From Pontiellaceae bacterium B12227 (GTDB lineage Bacteria > Verrucomicrobiota > Kiritimatiellia > Kiritimatiellales > Pontiellaceae), in NCBI GenBank assembly GCA_029432775.1, contig JAROAZ010000010.1, positions 124,001-188,000 on the forward strand: a stretch of DNA of 64,000 nt, written 5' to 3'. Under the pieces are notes generated by a model that saw nothing but the letters and a program-made list of their open reading frames with translations, did no database searches and was not told the DNA's origin. Below, piece by piece: positions 53,310-64,000 of the stretch. Each line of letters begins with the position of its first letter. The first letter of the stretch is position 1. The position numbers were made by a program, and so were the translations under genes.

Positions 53310-54691
53310 GCCTGTTCAACGCGTGGCTCAAGCACCAGCTCTATTTGATGGCCGACTGGGCGCGCTTTTATTTCAAAGGCTACCGCGACACCTGTCAGGA
53401 CGCCGCCGGCATGTCGGTCATCGATCCCGACCGCGCCAGCGCCATGCTGCTCAAAGCACTCGGGCACCAACGTTCCGACGGATTTGCCCCGCGCGCCTTC
53501 CGCGTGGCCAGCATGGATATCGCGGCCGCCGACAAGCACTATGCCGACTCGCCTTCCTGGATCAGCCTCGCGACCGAAGCCATCGTGAACGAAACCGGCG
53601 ACCTCTCGTTCTTCGAGACCACCGCACCCTATTCGGACGAAGGTGAAGCCACCGTCTGGGAACACAATATCCAAGCCATGGAATTCCTATGGAACGACCG
53701 CGGCGAACACGGCCTGAGCCTGATGCACTATGGCGACTGGTGCGACCTGATGGACAAGGTCGGATGCAAAGGACGCGGCGAAAGCGTCTGGATGAGCATG
53801 GCATTGGCCGCCGTGCTGAAACGCATGGAAAAAATGGCCGGATGGCGGGGCGACGACGCGCTGGCCGAAACCTGCCGCGTACGCCACGCCGAACTCAAAA
53901 AGGCCATCCACCAGCATGCCTGGGACGGCGACCACTTTATCTCGGCCATCAACGACGACGGCAAGCGCTACGGCAGAAACGATGCTAAGGAAGGCCGCTA
54001 TTTCATCAACCCGCAATCGTGGGCGATGATCGCCGACGTGGTGGATGTGGCAACCTACTCCGAAATCATGAAGGTGGTTGAGCCGGTGGTCGATACGCCC
54101 GTTGGCCCCGCACACAACTGGCCGCCCTTCACGAAATACGATCCCGGCCTCGGCCAACTGAGCGGCACGCCCGCCGGCTTCTTCACCAACGGCAACGTCT
54201 ACTGCCATGCTGCCGGGTTTAAGATTGCGGCCGACTATGCCGCCGGTCGTGCGGACAAGGCGTTCGACACCTTCATGCGCATCCTTCCGGAAGCCGCTCG
54301 CAGCGAGCCGTTCGCACAAAGCAACGGCTATGTGGGCCCTACCGCCAACCGCATGGTGCACCATGTCTCCGACGACCCGTGGCGCACCGGCACCGTGGCC
54401 TGGAACTTTGTCAATGCCGTCAACAACCTGCTTGGCTTCAAAGCAGAACCTGCAGGCTTCCGTCTCGAACCCCAGCTACCCAAACAATGGGACACCGTCA
54501 CCTTCGTCCGCCCCTTCCGCGGTATCGACTTTGAAATCACGGTCAACAAAGGCGAACAGACAAAGCTTGCAGTCGATGGCATCGAACAGGTCGACAGCCT
54601 TATCAAGGTCGCGCAAAATAATCCGCAACCGCGCAGCGTCAAAATTGAATACACTCTCAGCGCCGTCACCGAAACTGCCCAGGTCGCCTGA
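53310..54691 (+). pseudogene. C-terminal ~460 residues of a GH94-like glycoside phosphorylase, 5'-truncated
   Basis: A long plus-strand frame ending at TGA 54691. It begins abruptly with L-F-N-A-W-L-K-H-Q-L-Y-L-M-A-D-W-A-R-F-Y-F-K-G-Y-R-D and continues through Y-G-D-W-C-D-L-M-D-K-V-G (the GH94 catalytic-Asp region), G-R-G-E-S-V-W, Y-F-I-N-P-Q-S-W-A and G-F-F-T-N-G-N-V-Y-C-H-A. GH94 enzymes phosphorolyse cellobiose, chitobiose or similar disaccharides. The N-terminal beta-sandwich half is missing, replaced by a sulfatase fragment in another frame. The remaining frame shows no stops, so the break may be recent. An internal ATG could give a shortened product, but it would lack a full fold. Confidence 0.8.
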
Positions 54692-54754
54692 ACCACCCTG
54701 AACTTTCGCGAGTTTGAATGCCGAGGTTTACCTTGGGTAGGAAGATATCAAGCC

Positions 54755-54919
54755 AACGAGCTGGATATTCGCCAGAAATAACTGGCTGAGATGGTGAATG
54801 TAAATCTGAATTATGTCGGCAAGGTGGTGCGTGGGAAGCAGAACCTTATCATTGAAACGCCGGGGTGGTTCGCCAAGACCTTTCGTTACAAGCCGGACGA
54901 GCTGCTGGTTAACCGCTCA
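54755..54919 (+). pseudogene. Remnant of an XRE-type helix-turn-helix regulator
   Basis: The plus frame reads N-E-L-D-I-R-Q-K, stop, L-A-E-M-V-N-V-N-L-N-Y-V-G-K-V-V-R-G-K-Q-N-L, then I-E-T and D-E-L-L. The spacing fits the XRE/Cro HTH pattern (LAE-x-x-x-V-x-x-x-Y-(I/V)-x-x-(I/V)-x-x-G-K-x-x-(P/L)-x-x-E-T). A stop codon interrupts the first helix and no start is visible. I take it as decayed. It sits in the 225-base gap before the Ig-repeat gene. Confidence 0.5.
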
Positions 54920-56713
54920 TGGCGTTGCATACTCCGGAGGGGTCGAAGCAGCCTCGAGACCATCAGATCCTCCTGGGACCCGGCCGATAGACACAAACTC
55001 GAACTCCCGCACGATGAAAAACTTATCGCTTGGAATCTTCACTTCCTTGCCGGCATTGGCCAGATAGGCATCACAGTCATATACCGGCGTATTCAGCAAG
55101 TCGCACAACTCGGTAATATGAGGGGTATAATCCCCCCAGCCGGACTGATCATCGATCAACCCGCCTGTCCCGCCTTCACCTTCAATGATGGCGGCAATAA
55201 ACTGGGAGTTATAGACCTCCGGAGCCCACTGGCCCGGGTTGTCCGGGTCTTCAGGAAGACCTTCATTGAAGGTCATATAGATATCTGTGTTCCATGAAAC
55301 CGCTCTGTATGGAATGTCCCAGGGAAGATCTTTCAAAACAATCCGGCTGTCGGTAGTCGAAACGATGGTCAGCAGCCCTGCGTCTTCCATCTGCTGCGCG
55401 CACCACAACGCACGTGTGTTTTGTGCAAATTTAACCGCAATGGCAAACTTATCGCCGTCACCCAGCGGATTGGCGCAGCTCCCCTCCGCAAACAAATAGC
55501 CCAGCAGTCTGGCGCGAGTGCGCATGTCTACCGACGTGTTGTAGACCATAATCGTGATATTGTCGGTAAATGTTGAGTTGTCCGAAAGATCTACCATCTC
55601 GACTTTCACCTGATGCTCACCGTCAGCAAGCGCCGTTGTGTCATAAGACAGTTCATAGGGTTCAGATTCATCGAGCGTCTGAAAAACATCATTCACATAA
55701 AGAGCAACATGCTTCACCTCGACATCCTCTGCGGCTGCCGCGGTCACCACAATGGTATCGCGCACAAAATCAAAGGGCTCAGGCAAAATCAGCTCTATAG
55801 GCGGCTGCATGTTATCCACAACGACCGTGATATTAGAGGAGTCCGTATAATTATCAGCAAGATCAACCGCCCGGACTCTGATTAAATGCGAACCATCGGA
55901 AAGTGCTGTTGTGTCGTAATCGAATTGATACGGCGCTCCGAAGTCCACCTCAACCCAGCCCCCATCAACATAAAGCGATACCTTCTTGATTCCGTTCGCA
56001 TCGGAAGCGCTCGCCTCCACCGTAATCACTCCGCTCACCGTATCCTGATCGGCTGGAGAAATTATTGAAACCGCCGGAGGGATGATATCCTCAACAACCG
56101 TATTATCTACAACAACCGTGATATTCGAAGAAAACGCAGCATTATCAGCCATATCAACCGCTCTGACCTTGATCAAATGCGATCCGTCGGAAAGCACCGT
56201 TGTGTCATAACTGAATTCATATGGGGCGCCGTGATCCGTCTCAACCCAGGCATCATCGACATAAAGCCCGACCTTCTTGATTCCGCTCGCATCGGAAGCG
56301 CTCGCCGTCACCTGAATGATTCCACTCACCGTATCCTGATCGGAGGGAGAAGTCACCGAAACTGTCGGCGGGGTGATATCCACATCCGGAACAGCATTCG
56401 TATTGGCAAGCACCTGATAAAATGCCTGCTCTTCAGACATCGAATTCGTAACAACCATCACCCCGTCAATCCCCGGGATACTCTCCGCAATATTGCTCCA
56501 TGAGTTTTCCGTCAAATCCACACTTTTCTGAATGGTGTACTTGGCCGAGGAATCGCCCTCCCAATTCACCATGACAGCGTCAAGCCCTTCAGGAGAAGCC
56601 ACCGCGCGGCCTAGTTCTATATGGGCCAGCACCGATGATACATCCGTGGCAGCAACATGCATGACCAAACCAATGATCAATACTCCTACGAAGATTTCTG
56701 CTAATTTTCTCAT
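54917..56713 (-). CDS. Secreted Ig-repeat protein with LAGLIDADG-like C-terminal motifs
   Basis: About 598 residues with a signal peptide (M-R-K-L-A-E-I-F-V-G-V-L-I-I-G-L-V-M-H-V-A-A). Residues ~35-105 resemble the C-terminal tail modules of other secreted proteins here (K-S-V-D-L-T-E-N-S-W ... F-Y-Q-V-L-A). Three bacterial Ig-like repeats follow (~115-390), each with P-x-x-(V/I)-x-(V/I)-x-S-P, G-(L/V)-Y-V-(D/N)-x-x-(W/F) and D-G-x-H-x-(I/V)-x-V. The last ~200 residues are unusual: L-L-G-Y-L-F-A-E-G-S near 402 and F-I-A-A-I-I-E-G-E-G-G near 503, about 100 residues apart, recall the paired LAGLIDADG helices of homing endonucleases. An exported protein with such a domain would be strange, so this is tentative. 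The ATG at 56713 overlaps a TGA of an upstream remnant frame. Confidence 0.65.
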   Translation of the reverse strand: MRKLAEIFVGVLIIGLVMHVAATDVSSVLAHIELGRAVASPEGLDAVMVNWEGDSSAKYTIQKSVDLTENSWSNIAESIPGIDGVMVVTNSMSEEQAFYQVLANTNAVPDVDITPPTVSVTSPSDQDTVSGIIQVTASASDASGIKKVGLYVDDAWVETDHGAPYEFSYDTTVLSDGSHLIKVRAVDMADNAAFSSNITVVVDNTVVEDIIPPAVSIISPADQDTVSGVITVEASASDANGIKKVSLYVDGGWVEVDFGAPYQFDYDTTALSDGSHLIRVRAVDLADNYTDSSNITVVVDNMQPPIELILPEPFDFVRDTIVVTAAAAEDVEVKHVALYVNDVFQTLDESEPYELSYDTTALADGEHQVKVEMVDLSDNSTFTDNITIMVYNTSVDMRTRARLLGYLFAEGSCANPLGDGDKFAIAVKFAQNTRALWCAQQMEDAGLLTIVSTTDSRIVLKDLPWDIPYRAVSWNTDIYMTFNEGLPEDPDNPGQWAPEVYNSQFIAAIIEGEGGTGGLIDDQSGWGDYTPHITELCDLLNTPVYDCDAYLANAGKEVKIPSDKFFIVREFEFVSIGRVPGGSDGLEAASTPPEYATP

Positions 56714-56830
56714 CCCGCTCTTCCTTTCGCTTGCTGCCCCGGCGCGGCCGGACCGTTGAACAGCACCGGGCTGTCGCTCCAGTCGTAGATTCCGGCACTG
56801 GTTGTATTCACATTGAGTGCCCGTGCCGGA
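56714..56830 (-). pseudogene. Possible 3' remnant of a secreted-protein gene, coupled to the Ig-repeat gene
   Basis: In the 118-base gap the minus strand encodes A-L-N-V-N-T-T-S-A-G-I-Y-D-W-S-D-S-P-V-L and ends G-R-A-G-stop, its TGA overlapping the next gene's ATG (ATGA). It has well-formed protein composition but no start and a stop soon upstream, so it looks like the tail of a lost gene. I cannot name the family. Confidence 0.35.
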
Positions 56831-56831
56831 C

Positions 56832-59723
56832 TCAGGGAGCACTTACCCTATGCCGGAGAAATCCTACCGGCTCGTCGGCGATTGCATCCCGGTGGCGGAC
56901 GGTGATGGTTTGCGTGCCGTCCGTGTTGTATGTGGTCGAAAGGGTGTAGGTATTGGTCGGCTTGTCGCTGCTCCAAAGTGGGGTCCATTCGGAAAGGTCC
57001 TCGCTGCCATCAACCTCATAGAGAAGGTCGGGGGCATCCAGGCGGCGCCTGAAACTGATCGACAGATGATTGGTCGCATCCACCTGCTCAAAAACAAGCC
57101 CCGGCAGATAGTCGCGCACGTCTCCGCCCTCAGGCACCTTAATGGCATATTCGAGGATATTGGGAACGCCGTTTGAATTGGGATCTGCCCCGGGCTCCGC
57201 ATCATCTCCTGTATACCCAGCCGTCTCGACCCAATTGGAAAAATGATACCCGTTGAGTGGCGGCTCCATCCCCAGCGCCTCATATTCGTCCACCTCATTC
57301 AAATAGGCGTTGACGCGGTTATTCGGCTTGTCGGCATCGGATACATTATACAGATCGATACCGGACTGGATCTGCGGCGCTTCGTTTGTCGGCAGATAAG
57401 CAGCCAGCTGCGCTTTTATGGCACTGTATTGCGGGTCGTCGGCCAGATTCGTCCATTCGTTGGGGTCAACCGCATTGTGATAAAGCTCTTCGCTTCCATC
57501 ATGATAGCGGATGTAGCGCCAGTCGGAGGAGCGCAATGTGTAATTGCCCCGACCCCAGGTCGTCAGCGCCGGGGTCGTCTTCGACAGGGATGGGTCGTCG
57601 AGCCACGGCACGAGGCTGATTCCGTCGACGTTAGCAGGCGGTGTCAGACCGGTAAGGTCCGCCAAGGTTCTGTAGATATTGATCAAACTGACCGGCTCGG
57701 TGATGGTCTGGCCATTGGCCGCGTTACCGCGCGGATCATAAATAACAAACGGCGTTCGCGTGGCCTCTTCCCAAAGGGAAAATTTACTGAAGCTTTGTTT
57801 TTCGCCAAGGTGAAAACCGTGATCGCTCCAGAGCACAACAATGGTGTTGTCGGCATAAGGGCTGGCGGCCAAGGCGTCGAGCACCACGCCGACATTATCG
57901 TCGGTGAAAGAAATGGACGCCAGATATCCACGCCGCGATTTTTCCCAGGCGTCATCCTCTTTGAGCGGGATGTCGGTATAAATCTGCGCATTGGCGCGAC
58001 CGACAAGCGGGACATCCGAAAGGTCGCCGGCGAGGATCGGCGGGGCTTCGATCGGAAAGTCGAAGCGGTCGAAGTTTTCGACCGGCGTAACGAACGGCGT
58101 GTGCGGGAGGATAAAGCCAACGGCGAGAAAGAAGGGCTTGTCATGAGATTGCTGCAGAACCCCGACTGCCGCGTTCGCGCTCTTGCGGTCTTTAAAATCG
58201 GTCGCCGGATTCGTGGCCGGGGTCGCACGCAGACGGCTCACATCAGGTGAATAATAGTACTTCGGGTCGTTAACCAGATTGAGCGAATTATCTCCGTAGG
58301 AAAGATACACATCCCACTGCTCCGTCGGCTTATAGGCTTTATCCGGATTGTGCCAGATCTTGGTGTAACCGGCCGTGTAGTAGCCGTTATCGCGGAAGAA
58401 CTGGGGCATCGGCAAAAAGGCATCCAGGGTCGCGCTATCCGCTGCGTCCAGATTGACTAACGTATAAAACGGATAGAGCCCCGTTGTCGTAGGCTCGGCC
58501 CCAAACATAATAGCACTACGACTGGGCGAGCAACCGGGAGCCGGACAATGGGCATTGGAAAAAATAACGCCCTTTTCTGCAAGTGCATCCATGTTGGGGG
58601 TTTTCGTCTGCGGATGTCCACCGAGGAATCCCACCCAGTCGTTCATGTCGTCGATGCAGAGCATGAGAATATTGGGGGGTACGGCGTTGATGAACGTGAT
58701 GCTCAGACCGCTGTTGGTTGACCCCGCTACCGCGCTGGCATCTCCACCGACAAATGCGCCGTCGGCGAAGGCGACCACCAGGTTGCTGATGCTCTCTGCA
58801 CTGGTATGATCCGTGGCATTGCCGGTGAAGCTCAGCGTGACCTGCGTATCACCATCACGAGCCAAAACTGGAGTCAGGCCCGCTGGGGTGTTGCTGACAA
58901 CCACATGACCGGCGCTAACAACATCCGCAGTGAAGAGTTCGTCCGACAGCGTGATTGCAAGGGTGGAGGAAATGCTTCCGTCATTGGAGACGGCTTCGCT
59001 TACACCATCAGAAGAGTAGACCAGGCTGGGCGTCGAAGAAACGCCGCCCACCGAAATCTCTGTATTCAGCTCAAAGTCGTCGACCTGAAATTCCATTCCG
59101 ACCACGCCGTCGAACATCTTAAATCCAAAACAGTCGAGGCCTCCATAGTTTGCGGTCCGAAGCTGATCGTCGGTATCCAGCTGCCCATTAACCCAAATAT
59201 CAAGAGCGTCTGCGGGCACGCTGTATTGATCGCTATCTCCGTAGGTGATCGTGCTCGTCCCGGCGTTAAAAACGATGGCCACCTCTCCCCACGTATTCAA
59301 GGTCAAGCCGGCCGTACCCAAGCTAACGCCCCCTTTGAAATCATTCAGGCCGGCACCTGACCCGGGTACCACACGAAAATTGGCGTTTTTTGAGGAATCT
59401 GTGGCTTGCGAGATAAAACGTAAATCAAAGGTAAACTGCCCGGACACCGCCTCCCCCGAAATATCCAACGCAAAGGAGTCCGCTCCCGTATTCACCACCT
59501 CCATGACCTTGTTACCAGCGACATCGACGATGGCGGCCGTGGATCCTCCGCCGGAGGTCACCCAGGTAGCGCTTCCCTCATTCACCCGATCCGGATTACG
59601 ACCGACGAGTGTTGTCCCGCCCGTTTCAAACCCATCAAAAAAAATGCTGGCAGCCTGAGAAGCAGTGACGGCCGTCAGCGCGAAGATCGCGCAAACCATA
59701 GTTCTATTTATAGGAAAACCCAT
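56832..59723 (-). CDS. Secreted sulfatase with N-terminal LamG/concanavalin-like and Ig-like domains
   Basis: About 963 residues. Signal peptide M-G-F-P-I-N-R-T-M-V-C-A-I-F-A-L-T-A-V-T-A-S-Q-A. Residues ~25-215 are a concanavalin-like sandwich (F-F-D-G-F-E-T-G-G ... W-V-N-G-Q-L-D), ~220-340 an Ig-like domain, then the sulfatase from ~345 (N-I-L-M-L-C-I-D-D-M-N-D-W). The formylglycine motif C-S-P-S-R follows P-A-P-G near residue 398, and W-S-D-H-G-F-H-L-G-E gives the iduronate-2-sulfatase-like second metal site. A C-terminal extension has N-S-N-G-V-P-N-I-L-E-Y-A-I and a module ending in V-G-F-L-R-H-R-V-S-A-P. AAGGAA supports the ATG at 59723; an ATG at 59738 is possible. It starts 11 bases after the GH2 stop, indicating an operon. 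Confidence 0.9.
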   Translation of the reverse strand: MGFPINRTMVCAIFALTAVTASQAASIFFDGFETGGTTLVGRNPDRVNEGSATWVTSGGGSTAAIVDVAGNKVMEVVNTGADSFALDISGEAVSGQFTFDLRFISQATDSSKNANFRVVPGSGAGLNDFKGGVSLGTAGLTLNTWGEVAIVFNAGTSTITYGDSDQYSVPADALDIWVNGQLDTDDQLRTANYGGLDCFGFKMFDGVVGMEFQVDDFELNTEISVGGVSSTPSLVYSSDGVSEAVSNDGSISSTLAITLSDELFTADVVSAGHVVVSNTPAGLTPVLARDGDTQVTLSFTGNATDHTSAESISNLVVAFADGAFVGGDASAVAGSTNSGLSITFINAVPPNILMLCIDDMNDWVGFLGGHPQTKTPNMDALAEKGVIFSNAHCPAPGCSPSRSAIMFGAEPTTTGLYPFYTLVNLDAADSATLDAFLPMPQFFRDNGYYTAGYTKIWHNPDKAYKPTEQWDVYLSYGDNSLNLVNDPKYYYSPDVSRLRATPATNPATDFKDRKSANAAVGVLQQSHDKPFFLAVGFILPHTPFVTPVENFDRFDFPIEAPPILAGDLSDVPLVGRANAQIYTDIPLKEDDAWEKSRRGYLASISFTDDNVGVVLDALAASPYADNTIVVLWSDHGFHLGEKQSFSKFSLWEEATRTPFVIYDPRGNAANGQTITEPVSLINIYRTLADLTGLTPPANVDGISLVPWLDDPSLSKTTPALTTWGRGNYTLRSSDWRYIRYHDGSEELYHNAVDPNEWTNLADDPQYSAIKAQLAAYLPTNEAPQIQSGIDLYNVSDADKPNNRVNAYLNEVDEYEALGMEPPLNGYHFSNWVETAGYTGDDAEPGADPNSNGVPNILEYAIKVPEGGDVRDYLPGLVFEQVDATNHLSISFRRRLDAPDLLYEVDGSEDLSEWTPLWSSDKPTNTYTLSTTYNTDGTQTITVRHRDAIADEPVGFLRHRVSAP

Positions 59724-59734
59724 TATTATTTCCT

Positions 59735-63004
<3,270 letters not shown>

Positions 63005-63104
63005 TTACTTCGCTATCATTTAACAAGCCGATTTAAAACCTCAATAATCAATCCAAACAGGCACAATATTGCCCTGCTGCAAAATGAACTATTATGCGGA
63101 TCCT

Positions 63105-64000
63105 TTATGCTTCCACCCACACAGGAGCCGATATCGTAGAACCCACCATTTTGGGTTTTCTTTCTTTCATCCCATCGCAGAGGTGCAGCACGCGCAGGAG
63201 ATAGAATGAGGAACCTTCATCCTTAACTTCAGGAGTCCAGATGACTTCATCCCTGTTCCCGTCCAGCGTGATCTCAGCGGCTACCTCGCAGTCGTCTTTT
63301 CCTGCGGAATGGTTTTTTAAAACCTGAATCTTGCTGACCCGTTCATCTGGATGGGAAGCACGGGTGTTGATCTTGATTTCAAAGGCATACCGATCGGATC
63401 TTTTGATCGTCGAACCCATGATGCTTCCATTGACGGCGTATCGCAACTCCACCCCCTTTATCCACGAAACAAAGGTGCGGCGCTCACTTAATGCCCGCGT
63501 AATTGATTCCAAGGAGAGGTCGTGCGCTAGAACCTGCGTCGGCGGAAAGCCGTCAGGATCAGTGATGGCATCAATATTATGATTATCGTAAACCCCGATC
63601 GGAGCCACCTTCCACCCTTTATTGAGCGCTCGGATATACGCTTCCCACCGCGTCCATTTATACCCTGTATGAAGCTCAAACGTGCTGATTCGTTTGACGA
63701 TTTCAGGATCAATGTTATCCCAGTCATCGTATTGATTGACCTGGGGATGGTTGAAGCCGACTACGACACATCCTTTGTTCTGACGCGGTTTCGCTGTTTT
63801 TGCCCAGTTGTAGAATTGGGGAATGCTCCAGCGGGCTCCAGGCCAGGCAGGAACAGGTCCGCGTTGCCCGTGATCCGCGTTCACGTATTCGGATGTGTTC
63901 AATACGGTGAGGTGCCCCCTTCCGCCATTCGTCTTCACGTTTCTGCTGTACTCAAAACCGGGGATCGCAACAAAATCCTTCGTTGTATACTCATCAGCGG
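63105..64000 (-). CDS. PHP-domain metallohydrolase (CehA/McbA-like), 5' end cut by window edge
   Basis: The minus frame is open to the window edge, giving the last ~297 residues. Upstream of the first visible GTG (63938) the frame still encodes sensible protein (T-K-D-F-V-A-I-P-G-F-E-Y-S-R), so the gene begins outside. F-V-A-I-P-G-F-E-Y-S followed by G-H-L-T-V-L-N resembles the metal-site strands of the PHP superfamily; V-G-F-N-H-P-Q and V-Y-D-N-H-N-I continue it. The end (S-G/I-M-G-S-T-I ... V-L-H-L-C-D-G) is a small beta domain typical of CehA/McbA-like proteins. The function in this setting is unknown; phosphoesterase or amidase-type hydrolysis is possible. Confidence 0.65.
   Translation of the reverse strand, partial: ADEYTTKDFVAIPGFEYSRNVKTNGGRGHLTVLNTSEYVNADHGQRGPVPAWPGARWSIPQFYNWAKTAKPRQNKGCVVVGFNHPQVNQYDDWDNIDPEIVKRISTFELHTGYKWTRWEAYIRALNKGWKVAPIGVYDNHNIDAITDPDGFPPTQVLAHDLSLESITRALSERRTFVSWIKGVELRYAVNGSIMGSTIKRSDRYAFEIKINTRASHPDERVSKIQVLKNHSAGKDDCEVAAEITLDGNRDEVIWTPEVKDEGSSFYLLRVLHLCDGMKERKPKMVGSTISAPVWVEA

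Noticed and set aside
52900..54691. A functional sulfatase-GH94 fusion gene on the plus strand
   Set aside because: The sulfatase and GH94 pieces are in different frames and the first ~60 codons are antisense sulfatase DNA.

Overview
The window reads as part of a large polysaccharide-degradation region from a bacterium of the Planctomycetota-Verrucomicrobiota-Kiritimatiellota group, most likely a Kiritimatiellota (Pontiella-like) marine or sediment organism. This rests on the density of formylglycine-type sulfatases, long secreted proteins built from LamG-like and autotransporter-like beta-strand modules, a PEP-CTERM tail, XylR-like and GntR/LacI-hybrid regulators, and the absence of SusC/SusD-type genes. 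The taxonomic call is inference; there is no rRNA, tRNA or housekeeping marker here. Nearly all genes lie on the minus strand, except one plus-strand operon at 20.2-27.2 kb.

Layout. 1-12.6 kb (minus): a run of a GH-A family glycosidase, two sulfatases, an SGNH esterase, a large multidomain protein with an unrecognised catalytic-looking domain, a URO-D-like methyltransferase homologue and a partial GH106-like enzyme. 12.9-16.0 kb (minus): two paralogous beta-strand-repeat surface proteins, one with PEP-CTERM. 16.4-19.8 kb (minus): a sialate-O-acetylesterase-like enzyme and a TIM-barrel glycosidase. 20.2-27.2 kb (plus): AraR-like regulator, GPH sugar symporter, GH106-like enzyme and sulfatase; the last two lack signal peptides, so final desulfation and rhamnoside cleavage probably occur in the cytoplasm. 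27.2-36.6 kb (minus): SSS symporter, 2-hydroxyacid dehydrogenase, sugar isomerase/epimerase, BNR_4 propeller, sulfatase and a double-LamG protein. 36.7-40.2 kb (minus): LamG-sulfatase and XylR-like regulator. 40.5-52.3 kb (minus): GH78 rhamnosidase, a giant sulfatase-CBM6-GH3 fusion, a paralogue of the unrecognised domain protein and another beta-strand-repeat protein. 52.4-54.9 kb: a patchwork of broken gene pieces (GH3, two sulfatases, GH94, XRE-type HTH). 54.9-64.0 kb (minus): an Ig-repeat protein with LAGLIDADG-like motifs, a LamG/Ig sulfatase, GH2 beta-galactosidase and a partial PHP-type metallohydrolase.

The genes fit a strategy for a sulfated, rhamnose- and galactose/glucose-containing glycan (algal or similar): secreted sulfatases, esterases and glycosidases trim the polymer, cation symporters import fragments, and cytoplasmic enzymes finish them. 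Seven apparently intact sulfatase domains are present.

The most interesting signal is regulatory. Five inverted repeats of the form TGTTCG-N15-CGAACA lie before the beta-strand-repeat proteins, the TIM-barrel glycosidase and the AraR-like regulator itself; at three of them the repeat sits on a promoter with a perfect TTGACA -35. A second family of the same geometry, ATCTGCGCA-N15-TGCGCAGAT, lies 63-67 bases before start codons near the XylR-like regulator. Other leads are a short palindrome TTCCAA-N3-TTGGAA scattered through coding and intergenic DNA in several reading frames, a candidate new enzyme family, and the gene graveyard at 52.4-54.9 kb.
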